Shown here piece by piece: positions 24,681 to 33,969 of a stretch of 64,000 nucleotides of DNA. The notes below the pieces were generated by a model. It worked only from the letters and a program-made list of their open reading frames with translations, was not told the origin of the DNA and made no database searches. The translations under genes were made by a program, and so were the position numbers. The stretch covers positions 124,001 through 188,000 of the forward strand of contig NZ_BRZA01000002.1 of assembly GCF_026012395.1 (NCBI RefSeq), written 5' to 3'. This DNA comes from Lysinibacillus piscis. GTDB lineage: Bacteria; Bacillota; Bacilli; Bacillales_A; Planococcaceae. How positions within the stretch are numbered: the first letter of the stretch is position 1; every line of letters begins with the position of its first letter.

Positions 24681-26564
24681 ATGACAGACCATTTACAAAT
24701 GCTAAAATATATACAATCAGATGTTTTGAGCTTTTGGGTGAGTTCTCAAGAGGAACAAGTCAGTTTTTGTGAGTATGTTTATTCATTAAAACAGTGTCTA
24801 AAGAAGCACTTGAACATTGTAAATGCTACATTTCTTAGATATGAAGATGGTATGCTAATTTCTTTAGAGGATTTAGCTGCAGTAACAATTGATAAAAAGT
24901 TTGACGTTGTGTCGTGGGCAACGATTGAAGCTAAATTCCAACAACAGAAAATAGTTAAAATTCCACACTTTATACAAGAGATAAAGACCTATTCTATTAT
25001 GACAGATATGGTACTTTTTGAAGAAAAAGACAAAGAACCAATTGGGGTATTACTCATAGAGAAAACAGCTGAGTGGCAGGACTTTATGTCAACTCCTCAT
25101 GGTGAAACATGTATGGAAACAATCACCAAAGTGTTTTCTATGATTCATGAACAGATGAAAGTGAAGCAAAGTGAAAATCAATATAGAAAATTATACAATA
25201 TGACAGATATATTTCATTCCACAATGGATATTGACTTAATTTTGGAAAATGTATTGAAAAATATACAAGAAAATTTTCCACATTTTAATGTAGAGCTGAT
25301 TTTATCTAACGATCAAGATCGACATACGACAATGGATATTAAGCTTTTTGATTATTTGGCTGAAAGACCTGCGACAATTGAAGCATTTGTCTCAGGTGAG
25401 GTGACAACAGAACTTGCAAGAGATTTGGAGTGTCGAATATTAAACGCTCCAATTAAAGGGCGACAGGCTATATATGGTATCTTACAAATTAGTGCACCAA
25501 TGACATATCTTTTCTCAGTAGAAGAAAAAGATTTTCTTCAAATGTTAGCACATGCCTCTGGAAATGCGCTTGAGAATGCCAAGCTGTATCATCAATCACA
25601 TCGCCTCGTTAGTGACTTACAACTTATTAATGAAACATCACATCGCTTGAATATGAGAATTGATATTGATGAAATGTTACTTTTCTTGCAAAAACAGCTG
25701 ATGAAATCTTTCCAACCAATGGAGGTTTGTTTTGCATTTAAAGAAAAAGACATTTTTGACATTAAAGATGCGAGTACAGCCTTATTTAATTCTCAGGAAG
25801 GCAAAATATATATCAGGCACATTGAAAAGCATTTTGAACATACAAATGACCCATTGTTTATTGCAGATTTTAGCAGATTGACGCCAAATCCAATCGAATA
25901 TCGTTCTATTATGGCGATTCCGATATTAATGGAAGAAAAAATAAATGGCTTTAGTATCGTGTTGCATAAGGAGCCATATTTCTTTTCCTTTGATAGCTTT
26001 AAATTAATGCAGTCATTAATCCATCACTCATCATTGGCTATTGCGAACTCCATTTTACGAAATCAACTTCAAGAAATGGTAGATTTGGATCATCTGACAA
26101 AATTGTATGCAAGAGGGTATTTGGATCGTTATGTGGAAAAATCACTTGTGAATGACCAAGCAGGTATGTTCCTATTGATTGATGTGGATAATTTTAAACA
26201 GATTAATGACACATATGGACATCAAATTGGTGATAAAATTTTAGTGCAAATTGCCACACAATTAAAAAATATTATTGGCAATAGCGGAATTTGCGCTAGA
26301 TGGGGCGGAGAAGAGATGTCCGTATATGTTCCAAATATTAATGCACAGGAAGCGATGCAGCTTGCGATACGGATTGTGGAGACGATTCCTAAAACAACTA
26401 ATCCACAAGTAACGATTTCTGCTGGGATGATTGTGTGGGACGTTGAATATCGCCCGGCCTTCCAAGCTGTTTTTAATCTGGCTGATAAAGCATTATATGA
26501 GGCGAAAACGAGTGGCAAAAACCGCGTATGTGTGCATGAAAGATTGTATCAAACCAATGCTTAA
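24681..26564 (+). CDS. GAF-domain diguanylate cyclase (GGDEF)
   Basis: Likely makes cyclic di-GMP. The 627-residue protein has two or three GAF-like sensory regions (about residues 20-150, 170-300, 310-455) without membrane segments, so it is cytosolic. A C-terminal GGDEF domain follows (about 460-620) with DHLTKLYARGYLD, LIDVDNFKQINDTYGHQIGD and GGEEM at 542-546. Phe in GG(D/E)EF is Met here, and no RxxD inhibitory site precedes it. ATG 24681 follows AAGGTGATTTC; a longer frame opens 57 bases earlier. TATAAT at 24620-24625 may be its -10, with a poor -35. The stretch 24472-24619 holds nothing else recognised. Close to B. subtilis ytrP in domain build. Confidence 0.87.
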   Translation: MTDHLQMLKYIQSDVLSFWVSSQEEQVSFCEYVYSLKQCLKKHLNIVNATFLRYEDGMLISLEDLAAVTIDKKFDVVSWATIEAKFQQQKIVKIPHFIQEIKTYSIMTDMVLFEEKDKEPIGVLLIEKTAEWQDFMSTPHGETCMETITKVFSMIHEQMKVKQSENQYRKLYNMTDIFHSTMDIDLILENVLKNIQENFPHFNVELILSNDQDRHTTMDIKLFDYLAERPATIEAFVSGEVTTELARDLECRILNAPIKGRQAIYGILQISAPMTYLFSVEEKDFLQMLAHASGNALENAKLYHQSHRLVSDLQLINETSHRLNMRIDIDEMLLFLQKQLMKSFQPMEVCFAFKEKDIFDIKDASTALFNSQEGKIYIRHIEKHFEHTNDPLFIADFSRLTPNPIEYRSIMAIPILMEEKINGFSIVLHKEPYFFSFDSFKLMQSLIHHSSLAIANSILRNQLQEMVDLDHLTKLYARGYLDRYVEKSLVNDQAGMFLLIDVDNFKQINDTYGHQIGDKILVQIATQLKNIIGNSGICARWGGEEMSVYVPNINAQEAMQLAIRIVETIPKTTNPQVTISAGMIVWDVEYRPAFQAVFNLADKALYEAKTSGKNRVCVHERLYQTNA

Positions 26565-26580
26565 GTAATGACTATCAAAT

Positions 26581-26626
26581 AAAAATGCCTTGAAATGGAT
26601 TGCTGACCATTTCAAGGCATTTTTTG
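26581..26626. terminator. Bidirectional terminator
   Basis: AAAAATGCCTTGAAATGG and CCATTTCAAGGCATTTTTT form a perfect stem around a 7-base loop, with A and T tracts on both sides. It serves the convergent cyclase and fRMsr genes. Confidence 0.93.
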
Positions 26627-26634
26627 TCAAAAAA

Positions 26635-27114
26635 TTATAAATGTACTAGTAAAGTATCTACAAATTTTTCTAAGCCAGCTTGATCTTCTGCTGAAAAGCG
26701 ATTAACAATCGGGCTATCAATATCTAAGACGCCAAGGATTTTTCCTTCTTTAATTAAGGGAATGACAATTTCAGACTGTGATGCTGCGTCACAGGCAATA
26801 TGACCTGGGAATGCGTGAACATTTTCAACAACAACCGTTTCACCATTTGCTGCAGCTGTACCACAGACACCGCGACCAAAAGGAATACGGACACAGGCAG
26901 GCAAGCCTTGAAATGGTCCAAGTACAAGCTCTTCACCATCTGTTAAATAAAATCCTACCCAATTAATGGTTGTCAAAAATTGATTGAGTAAAGCAGAGGC
27001 ATTGCTCAAATTGGCTATCATATTCGATTCACCTGTTAAAAGAGCATCTAGTTGTTTTGATAATGTGTCAAATTGTTCGGTTGAGGAGCCCTCATAGTTG
27101 ATTTGTGCAAACAT
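26635..27114 (-). CDS. ytsP: Free methionine-(R)-sulfoxide reductase (GAF)
   Basis: Reduces free Met-R-sulfoxide, an oxidative-damage repair activity in the cytosol. The 159-residue protein is a single GAF domain with the family's three cysteines: LPAC (Cys74), GRGVCG (Cys84) and HIACDAAS (Cys108). NWVGFYL and GVLDIDSP are also conserved. In B. subtilis the homologue sits in the same rpsD-ezrA neighbourhood. The start has AGAAAGAGG upstream on the minus strand. Confidence 0.92.
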   Translation of the reverse strand: MFAQINYEGSSTEQFDTLSKQLDALLTGESNMIANLSNASALLNQFLTTINWVGFYLTDGEELVLGPFQGLPACVRIPFGRGVCGTAAANGETVVVENVHAFPGHIACDAASQSEIVIPLIKEGKILGVLDIDSPIVNRFSAEDQAGLEKFVDTLLVHL

Positions 27115-27140
27115 AATAATTACCTCTTTCTGAATCTACT

Positions 27141-27935
27141 TTATTTTGAAAATAGTATATCATAGTGTTGATGTAAATCTATAGCAGTATGCGCATCAGA
27201 GCCAAAGACCATTGGCAGTGCAATAGACCTGCTGTACGCTATAAAGGGAACGGGTGGATAAGGTTCTTGGCAATCAATTTTACTTAAGCCAGCACTATTC
27301 ACGTCCAATTCATAGCCTTTTTCTTTCATGGCATCTAAAATTTGTTGTAGTTGTGCCGTATCATCAATAGTTTGATGATGGGCAAGCTGAAATTTGTGTA
27401 CGAGTGAAGGATGTCCAATACGTTTTGGTTTATGGTCGCCTAAATCTGCCTGAATAGATTGCCAAACAGTATCGTAATAAAGTGCATATACTTGTTCCAC
27501 ACTGCCAACCTTTTTGGCAAAATCAATAAAGGTTTCAGCTGAATAGTCGATACATGTATATGTATTTTGCCAACGTAAAAAATGAACAGATAAAATAGCG
27601 TCATCTAAATAATGACCATACGTATCAAGAAAATGGCGTGTTTCTTGCTCAAAGCCTTGAATATAATCAACCTCCAAGCCAATACGGATGCGGATATTTT
27701 GTGCATATTGTTTTTGCAATGACTGTAATTCCTCAAAATAGGGCACTAGAAATTCAGGGTTCATCCCGCTATCTTGCGCAGGTGTAGGATCTATGAAATT
27801 AGCAGGTAAAGGTGCATGCTCTGTAAAGGTGATATCTGTAAATCCATTATGAATGGCTTTGTCAATATATTGCTGAAATGAATCTGCACTACCATGTGGG
27901 CAATAAGGGCTATGAATATGTCCGTCACGTTTCAT
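27141..27935 (-). CDS. hisJ: PHP-type histidinol-phosphatase
   Basis: Dephosphorylates L-histidinol phosphate in histidine synthesis. The 264-residue PHP protein starts with the metal site DGHIHSPYCPHG, then FTEHAPLP, GLEVDY, SVHFL and ends with GSDAH, all PHP ligands in order. ATG 27935 (MKRDGH) has AAGGAG 11 bases upstream; the longer open frame is rejected. It lies between ytsP and ezrA, as in B. subtilis. Confidence 0.92.
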   Translation of the reverse strand: MKRDGHIHSPYCPHGSADSFQQYIDKAIHNGFTDITFTEHAPLPANFIDPTPAQDSGMNPEFLVPYFEELQSLQKQYAQNIRIRIGLEVDYIQGFEQETRHFLDTYGHYLDDAILSVHFLRWQNTYTCIDYSAETFIDFAKKVGSVEQVYALYYDTVWQSIQADLGDHKPKRIGHPSLVHKFQLAHHQTIDDTAQLQQILDAMKEKGYELDVNSAGLSKIDCQEPYPPVPFIAYSRSIALPMVFGSDAHTAIDLHQHYDILFSK

Positions 27936-28215
27936 TTGGCTGACAGCTCCTTTCTGTATTAAATTATAATTATAACGTTTCACCATTAAATAGATATACT
28001 TTTCTGAAAAACGCTGAAAAGTTAGGACAAAAGGTAAAAAAATAGTATATAATAGAAAACAGTATAATGAAGTGAGCCTTCAATCAGTGAAGGTCTTACA
28101 GCCTGTTAAAGCAGGATTAAATATAAAATATAGCAGTATATTAAGTAGTGAACCTTTGACGACTATGGAATCTGATGTCCGAGGTGTAATTGAGTGTAGA
28201 AATAGGGGGCTTACG

Positions 28216-29916
28216 ATGGAGTATATCATTATTCCGATTATCCTACTATTAATTTTAGCAATAGTAGGTTTTATGATGCGACGCAAGCATATAGCAATTA
28301 TAGCAAAGCTAGAAAATGAAAAATTACAAATACAACATAATCCTATAAATGAAGAAATTTCAAGAGTGAAATCTTTAAACATGAATGGTGAAACAGAAGA
28401 AATGTTTGAGAGATGGCGTAATAGCTGGGATGAAGTCATCGATGTACATATGACAAAAATTGATTCATTATTATTTGATGCAGAAGATCAAATTAATCGT
28501 TTACGATTCAAAAAAGCCATATTGATTGAACGAGAAATTGAAGATTATATCATCAAATGTGAGGAAGATAAGAATCGTATTTTAGACGAGTTGAATGAAT
28601 TAATTGGCAGTGAAGAAAAAAATCGCATTGAAATTGAACAGCTCAAAGAATATTATCGTTCAGCAAGAAAAACATTATTAGCCCATCAACATTCATTTGG
28701 GATTGCTTTACCAGCATTAGAGAAAAAATTAGAAGTGTTTGTTGAACAGTTTGAGGAATTCGATAAGCTGACAGAGGAAGGAAACTATCTCAAAGCGAGA
28801 GAAATTGTCATTCATTTAAACCATGAATCACAGCAAACATTTGAGTACATTAATGATGTTCCAGCTATTTTGACTGAATTACAAGTGAAATTACCAGGGG
28901 CTGTGCAGGAATTGCGCAATGGTCAACGTGAGATGGAAGAAAAATCATATTATTTACAACACCTAGAGCTAAATGAGACATTGAACCAATTTGAAGAGCA
29001 GTTTGTAGCATTAAAAAAAGAATTAGCAGCGCTTAATTTGGTTGTGGTCAAACCGCGTGTTTTAGAAATTAACGAAGAAATTGATCGTTTATATGATTTA
29101 TTAGAAAAAGAAGTGATTGCTAAAAATTATGTAGATCAAAACTGTGATCGTTTATTAAGTTCAATTACAAATGTGATTAGCTCAACGAAATTAATTAGTG
29201 ATGAAGCTACCTATGTACAACAAAGCTATCGTTTACATGAAAAGGATGTAGAAATTCCAAAAATTGCGTTGAAGCAATTGGAAGCATTACAACGACGTTA
29301 CGATTTACTAGCTATGCGTGTCAAAGAGGAGAAATCTGCTTATTCCAGCTTACAAGAGGAATTGATTACAATTAGTGATGAACTTGAGCGAATTCATGAA
29401 GAGCAAGAGCATTTATCGAATACCATGAAAAAATTGCGCATTGATGAAAATAAGGCTCGTGAGCAAATAAGCAATTTGAAGAAAATATTACAAGATACAG
29501 ACCGATTATTAAACAAGGCGAATATTCCTGGTATTCCTGAAGAAATGGAAGTACGTTTAGATGAAGCAGCAGAGCAGATTTATATGGTCGTGCAAAGCTT
29601 ACAAGAAGTACCATTAAATATGGGTGCTGTGCATAATCATTTAAACACGGCTACCCTTTGTGTGGAGGAAGTTCAAGCCAAGGCACAGGAATTAATTGAA
29701 AATGTCATGCTGATTGAACGCATTATTCAATATGGCAACCGTCATCGTGCAACAAATCCAGCATTAAATGTGCGCTTAAAAGAGGCAGAAGAAGCTTTCC
29801 ACCAATTCCGCTACAGTAAAGCCTTAGAAGAGGCAGGGACAGCTGTAGAAGAAATGGAACCAGGAGCATTAAAACGTATCCAAGCAATGGTTGAAGGCAG
29901 TACAATAAAGCAATAA
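28216..29916 (+). CDS. ezrA: Septation ring formation regulator EzrA
   Basis: Membrane-anchored regulator of FtsZ ring position and a cell-division scaffold. The 566-residue protein has one N-terminal transmembrane segment (about residues 3-20, YIIIPIILLLILAIVGF) with the rest a long spectrin-like helical/coiled-coil body (for example EQFEEFDKLTEEGNYLKARE). Length matches the family. ATG 28216 after ATAGGGGG is chosen; the open frame extends 144 bases earlier without family sequence. A possible -10 (TATAAT, 28048-28053) lies upstream. Confidence 0.96.
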   Translation: MEYIIIPIILLLILAIVGFMMRRKHIAIIAKLENEKLQIQHNPINEEISRVKSLNMNGETEEMFERWRNSWDEVIDVHMTKIDSLLFDAEDQINRLRFKKAILIEREIEDYIIKCEEDKNRILDELNELIGSEEKNRIEIEQLKEYYRSARKTLLAHQHSFGIALPALEKKLEVFVEQFEEFDKLTEEGNYLKAREIVIHLNHESQQTFEYINDVPAILTELQVKLPGAVQELRNGQREMEEKSYYLQHLELNETLNQFEEQFVALKKELAALNLVVVKPRVLEINEEIDRLYDLLEKEVIAKNYVDQNCDRLLSSITNVISSTKLISDEATYVQQSYRLHEKDVEIPKIALKQLEALQRRYDLLAMRVKEEKSAYSSLQEELITISDELERIHEEQEHLSNTMKKLRIDENKAREQISNLKKILQDTDRLLNKANIPGIPEEMEVRLDEAAEQIYMVVQSLQEVPLNMGAVHNHLNTATLCVEEVQAKAQELIENVMLIERIIQYGNRHRATNPALNVRLKEAEEAFHQFRYSKALEEAGTAVEEMEPGALKRIQAMVEGSTIKQ

Positions 29917-29923
29917 GTATGAG

Positions 29924-29967
29924 GCTGTTTAAAAAGTGACAATTTTACTTTTTAAACAGCTTTTTTT
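29924..29967 (+). terminator. ezrA terminator
   Basis: GCTGTTTAAAAAGT and ACTTTTTAAACAGC form a perfect 14-base stem with a 9-base loop followed by seven T. Confidence 0.93.
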
Positions 29968-29998
29968 CGCAATAAAATAGGCTGAGGAGATGAAAGTA

Positions 29999-30469
29999 TT
30001 GCGTTATGTAATTCATGAAATGACTGAAAATTTTGCTAACGAAATTAGTAGCTGGCAGTATGCTGCATCATATGATTTTTATAATGGCGATGCATCAGAG
30101 GAATTTAAGCAGGAGCTTTTAGAGCATGCATATGAGGCTATTGTGAATGAGCAAGGAGAGCTGATTGGTTTTTTCTGTACAGGCACAGCAGCACAAGTTC
30201 CAAAAGGCCATAAGGATCATGCTTATTTGGCATCATGTATTGATATTGGACTTGGCATGAAGCCTGCACTTACAGGTCAAGGATTAGGTACAGCATTCTT
30301 TACATTCATTATTCAGCATATCAAGCAAAATCATTCTGTGCCATTACGTTTAACGGTAGCTAAATTCAATGAAAGAGCGATTCGTTTATACGAAAAACTT
30401 GGCTTTGAACGGCAAATGGAATTTTCCACAGCCGTTGACTTTATTGTCATGGTACAAAAATCAGCATGA
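29999..30469 (+). CDS. GNAT family N-acetyltransferase
   Basis: A 156-residue acetyl-CoA-dependent acetyltransferase of unknown substrate. The GNAT A motif is GLGMKPALTGQGLGTAFF, followed by LRLTVAKFNERAIRLYEKLGF. TTG 29999 is preferred because GAGGAG then lies 9 bases upstream; an ATG at 29990 would be adjacent to that site. It sits between ezrA and the desulfurase with its own upstream terminator. Confidence 0.88.
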   Translation: MRYVIHEMTENFANEISSWQYAASYDFYNGDASEEFKQELLEHAYEAIVNEQGELIGFFCTGTAAQVPKGHKDHAYLASCIDIGLGMKPALTGQGLGTAFFTFIIQHIKQNHSVPLRLTVAKFNERAIRLYEKLGFERQMEFSTAVDFIVMVQKSA

Positions 30470-30564
30470 GAGTATCTATTCAACATTTCGTTAAGAAAAG
30501 TTTGTGGTCAAGTGAGACAGATTGCGTTATGATAAAAGGCGGTAAATTCATGTGGTGAAAGTGT

Positions 30565-31716
30565 GTGAAAAAAGTGACAATTTATGTAGATAATAGTGCT
30601 ACAACAAAGCCATTACAAGAAGTAATGCAGACATTTGTAGCGGTTAATGAACAATATTATGCGAACCCTGCATCCATCCATGCGATGGGTGTCGAGGCAA
30701 ATGATTTATTAATGCGTGCACGTGAGCAAGTAGCAGATATTTTGCATACCGAAGCAAAAAATGTGCTATTTACATCAGGTGGTACAGAATCAAATAATAC
30801 AGCTATTTTTGGACTAGCGCGTAGTAATACACATAAAGGCAAGCATATTTTGACGACCGTCATTGAGCATCCATCTGTTTTAGAGCCAATGAAGCAGCTT
30901 GCACAAGAGGGCTTTGAAGTAGAATATTTACAGGTGAACCAGAGCGGTGTTATTTCCTTAGATGAATTACAGGCTAAGTTGCGTAAGGATACGATTTTAG
31001 TGAGTATTATGCATGTCAACAATGAAATAGGTGCGATTCAACCAATTACAGAAGCAGCCAAAATGATTCATGCGCACAGTCGTGCAGCTTTTCACGTTGA
31101 TGCAATACAAAGCTTTGGAAAATTACCGATTGCTTTTGCTGGTGAGGAAGGTCCAGATTGCATTTCGATTTCAGGGCATAAAATTCATGCATTGAAAGGC
31201 TCAGGTGTATTGGCATTTCGTAAACAAATGGTTTGGCAGCCATACGCACTTGGTGGTGGGCAGGAATTTGGCTTACGCAGTGGTACAGTGGCAGTTCCGC
31301 AAGCTGTTACCTTAGCAAAAGCGGCTCGATTAGCAACAAGTAACATGCAGGAGCGTATGGATAACTATCGTGAATGGCATGGAGCATTATATAAACAACT
31401 ATGTGATTATGGCGAAGCTGTTCATATTTTATCAACGCCACAGGGAGCAGCTCATATTTTATCCTTTAGTATTCGGGATTTAAAGGGAGAGGTCATCGTC
31501 AATGCCATGCAAAAACGAGGTGTGATTGTTTCGACATCCAGTGCTTGTTCATCAAAGCAAACGAAAACAAGCCATGTGGTAGAAGCACTGCATATCAATG
31601 AACACTTTAAAAATGGTGTGATTCGGATTAGTTTTGGTGTGCATGTAACAGAGTCAGATATTGTACAGTTACAGCGTGTCATTAAAGAAATAATGTTAGA
31701 ACTTAAAGGAGAATAA
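30565..31716 (+). CDS. nifZ: Cysteine desulfurase (NifS/IscS type)
   Basis: PLP enzyme that takes sulfur from cysteine. The 383-residue protein has SGHKIHALKG with the Schiff-base Lys206 and SSACSSK with the sulfur-carrying Cys328. AYAN-like N-terminal DNSATTKP and GGTESNN are also typical. It is followed 3 bases later by thiI, and in B. subtilis the equivalent pair NifZ-ThiI supplies sulfur for 4-thiouridine in tRNA. GTG 30565 has only a weak GGTG site. Upstream gap of 95 bases holds nothing clear. Confidence 0.93.
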   Translation: MKKVTIYVDNSATTKPLQEVMQTFVAVNEQYYANPASIHAMGVEANDLLMRAREQVADILHTEAKNVLFTSGGTESNNTAIFGLARSNTHKGKHILTTVIEHPSVLEPMKQLAQEGFEVEYLQVNQSGVISLDELQAKLRKDTILVSIMHVNNEIGAIQPITEAAKMIHAHSRAAFHVDAIQSFGKLPIAFAGEEGPDCISISGHKIHALKGSGVLAFRKQMVWQPYALGGGQEFGLRSGTVAVPQAVTLAKAARLATSNMQERMDNYREWHGALYKQLCDYGEAVHILSTPQGAAHILSFSIRDLKGEVIVNAMQKRGVIVSTSSACSSKQTKTSHVVEALHINEHFKNGVIRISFGVHVTESDIVQLQRVIKEIMLELKGE

Positions 31717-31719
31717 ATC

Positions 31720-32928
31720 ATGATTTGGAAAGAAATTTTAATTCGCTATGGGGAATTATCCACAAAAGGACGCAATAAAATGGATTTTATCCGTCGATTA
31801 CGTGAAAACATTCGTCATGCGTTTGCTGATTTAGGACAGCTACACATTCGTACAGAGCGAGATCGTATGTTTATTGCGATTCAAGACCAACAACAAATGG
31901 ATGTTTTAGTAACAGGTTTACCGAAAATTTTTGGTATCCAGTCCTTTAGTCCAGTAGCAGCATGTGAAAAAGATGTAGAGGCGATGAAAGAGCTGGCTAT
32001 TACGATTATGGAGTCGTTTCAAGATAAGACTTATACATTTAAAGTAGAAGTGAAGCGTACAGATAAGACATTCCCATTAGAATCACATGCACTACAGCGT
32101 GAAATCGGTGGCTATGTGTTGCCACGTTTTAGCAATTTATCCGTTAAAGTAAAGCAGCCTGATATTGAACTGCGTGTCGAGGTGCGTCATGATGCAACCT
32201 ATATGATGGCACAGGTTATCCCAGGTGCAGGTGGAATGCCAGTTGGCTCAAACGGCAAATCGCTATTAATGCTGTCGGGTGGTATTGATAGCCCAGTGGC
32301 AGGTTATTTAATGATGAAGCGAGGCGTGCGTTTAGAGGCGATTCATTTCTTTAGCCCACCGTATACAAGTCAAAATTCATTGGAAAAAGTAAAGGTATTA
32401 GCGAATGAATTGACGAAATTTGGAGCGAATATTCGCTTACATGTCATTCCATTCACTGAAATTCAAGTATTAATTAAAGAAAAAGTGCCGTCAAATGTTT
32501 CAATGACAACAACACGTCGTATGATGCTGAAAGTGGCTGATAAAGTGCGTGAAGAAATTGATGCATTAGCTATTGTTACTGGCGAAAGCTTAGGACAAGT
32601 AGCGAGCCAAACATTAGAGAGCTTAACGGCTATTAATGCTGTCACGAATACACCCATTTTACGCCCATTAATTTCAGCAGATAAATTAGAAATTATTGAG
32701 ATTGCAGAAAAAATCGGCACATATGAAACATCGATTCAGCCGTTTGAGGATTGCTGTACGATTTTTACACCAGCAAGTCCAAAAACGAAGCCAAAGCTTG
32801 AAAAAGTTGAGCATTATGAGAGCTTCTCTGATTTTGATGAATTGATTGCGCGTGCAGTTAAAAATCGTGAAGTTTATATTTTCCCTAAAAAAGAGCAACC
32901 AGCAGATAAATTTGCTGATTTATTATAA
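31720..32928 (+). CDS. thiI: tRNA 4-thiouridine sulfurtransferase ThiI
   Basis: Thiolates tRNA uridine 8 and may supply sulfur for the thiamine thiazole. The 402-residue protein has an N-terminal ferredoxin-like/THUMP region (about 60-165) and a PP-loop ATP site LMLSGGIDSPVAGYLMMKRG near residues 184-203. No C-terminal rhodanese domain, as usual in bacilli; Cys in FEDCCTIF near residue 343 may serve. AAGGAG precedes ATG 31720. Coupled to the desulfurase gene. Confidence 0.97.
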   Translation: MIWKEILIRYGELSTKGRNKMDFIRRLRENIRHAFADLGQLHIRTERDRMFIAIQDQQQMDVLVTGLPKIFGIQSFSPVAACEKDVEAMKELAITIMESFQDKTYTFKVEVKRTDKTFPLESHALQREIGGYVLPRFSNLSVKVKQPDIELRVEVRHDATYMMAQVIPGAGGMPVGSNGKSLLMLSGGIDSPVAGYLMMKRGVRLEAIHFFSPPYTSQNSLEKVKVLANELTKFGANIRLHVIPFTEIQVLIKEKVPSNVSMTTTRRMMLKVADKVREEIDALAIVTGESLGQVASQTLESLTAINAVTNTPILRPLISADKLEIIEIAEKIGTYETSIQPFEDCCTIFTPASPKTKPKLEKVEHYESFSDFDELIARAVKNREVYIFPKKEQPADKFADLL

Positions 32929-32935
32929 TGTGATG

Positions 32936-32973
32936 ATTGTCGTCTCCTATATACAGGAGGCGGCTTTTTTTAG
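32936..32973 (+). terminator. thiI terminator
   Basis: GTCGTCTCCT and AGGAGGCGGC pair (with G-T pairs) around ATATAC, followed by seven T. Confidence 0.88.
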
Positions 32974-32997
32974 GTATAATTTACCTACTTAAAAGTT

Positions 32998-33027
32998 TGT
33001 ATGAAAAACGAAATAGCGCACATTCTA
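32998..33027 (+). promoter_or_regulatory. Probable sigma-G promoter of the spore protein gene
   Basis: TGTATG at 32998-33003 and CATTCTA at 33021-33027 are 17 bases apart. Both fit the forespore sigma-G consensus (TGHATR and CATNHTA). It lies 23 bases before the SASP start codon, matching forespore expression. Confidence 0.72.
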
Positions 33028-33049
33028 TAGTCACAAGGAGGTGAGAAAC

Positions 33050-33268
33050 ATGACTTCAAATAACAACCGTAGTTCAAATCAGCTTGCAGTACCTGGTGTA
33101 CAACAAGCACTTGACCAAATGAAATACGAAATTGCACAAGAGTTCGGTGTTCAATTAGGGGCTGACGCTTCAGCTCGTGCTAACGGTTCCGTTGGCGGTG
33201 AAATCACTAAACGTCTTGTACAAATGGCAGAATCTCAATTAAAAGGTATGCCAAACAACAACCAATAA
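33050..33268 (+). CDS. sspA: Alpha/beta-type small acid-soluble spore protein
   Basis: A 72-residue DNA-binding protein that coats and protects spore DNA. It has the conserved [20 protein letters not shown], then [20 protein letters not shown] with the GPR protease site E-IAQEFGV, and [15 protein letters not shown] 33050 follows AAGGAGGTGA by 5 bases. Gene order thiI-SASP is also that of B. subtilis. It proves a spore-forming host. Confidence 0.97.
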   Translation: MTSNNNRSSNQLAVPGVQQALDQMKYEIAQEFGVQLGADASARANGSVGGEITKRLVQMAESQLKGMPNNNQ

Positions 33269-33294
33269 TTGCTGTATAAGCAATTGGTAAACGA

Positions 33295-33328
33295 AAAACC
33301 AGTGACCTCTTACAAGGCACTGGTTTTA
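33295..33328. terminator. Bidirectional terminator of SASP and thiE genes
   Basis: AAAACCAGTG at 33295-33304 pairs with CACTGGTTTT at 33318-33327. A and T runs lie on both sides. The thiE stop codon region is inside it, so the two convergent genes share it. Confidence 0.85.
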
Positions 33329-33969
33329 GTTTGTGTAAAGGATGAATTCTTATGCAGTGCAGCTACAGTCGTCGCAATATCCTCACTATCACATATGGCA
33401 GAAATGACAGCTACACCATCAGCTCCAGCTTCCCATATCATTTGGACATTGGATTCATGAATACCACCAATGGCAACGATAGGAAGCTCTGGATACATTG
33501 CTCTTGCCTGCTGTAAAAATTGTGTGCCACAGGGCGCTTTTGCATCACTTTTTGATGTTGTAGCAAAAATCGGTCCAATACCGACATAGTCTGCTCCATC
33601 TTGTAATGCTATTTGTAACTCCTCCTGTGAATGAACCGAAACACCTAATAGCATTTTTCCTATTTGTTGGCGTACAATAGAGGCAGGTAAATCCTCTTGC
33701 CCAATATGTACACCATCAGCGCCAAGTTTAATGGCAAGTGTCACATCATCGTTCACAATAAAGGGGACATGATAGGTTTGACAAAGCTGCTGACATTGAC
33801 GTGCAAAGTGCTCATATGCTTGACCTGTTAAAGCGGTCGATCCTTTTTCACGTAGCTGAAACATCGTAATGCCCGCTTGTAATGCTTGCTCTAATACAAC
33901 AAGTGGTTCACGCTGCTGAACATTGGCTGTTCCCATAATAAAATAAAGCTGAAGTTTTTCATGCTTCAT
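33310..33969 (-). CDS. thiE: Thiamine-phosphate synthase
   Basis: Joins HMP pyrophosphate and thiazole phosphate to give thiamine phosphate. The 219-residue TIM barrel has FQLREKGS, VNDDVTLAIKLGADGVHIGQ, GADYVGIGPIFATTSK and VAIGGIHESN, which are the substrate- and phosphate-binding loops. ATG 33969 is favoured over TTG 33975 by its distance to GAGGTGAT. Overlaps thiD by 11 bases. Confidence 0.97.
   Translation of the reverse strand: MKHEKLQLYFIMGTANVQQREPLVVLEQALQAGITMFQLREKGSTALTGQAYEHFARQCQQLCQTYHVPFIVNDDVTLAIKLGADGVHIGQEDLPASIVRQQIGKMLLGVSVHSQEELQIALQDGADYVGIGPIFATTSKSDAKAPCGTQFLQQARAMYPELPIVAIGGIHESNVQMIWEAGADGVAVISAICDSEDIATTVAALHKNSSFTQTKTSAL

Noticed and set aside
33269-33460. Plus-strand 63-codon frame after the SASP gene
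   Set aside because: Overlaps thiE on the opposite strand and crosses the shared terminator.
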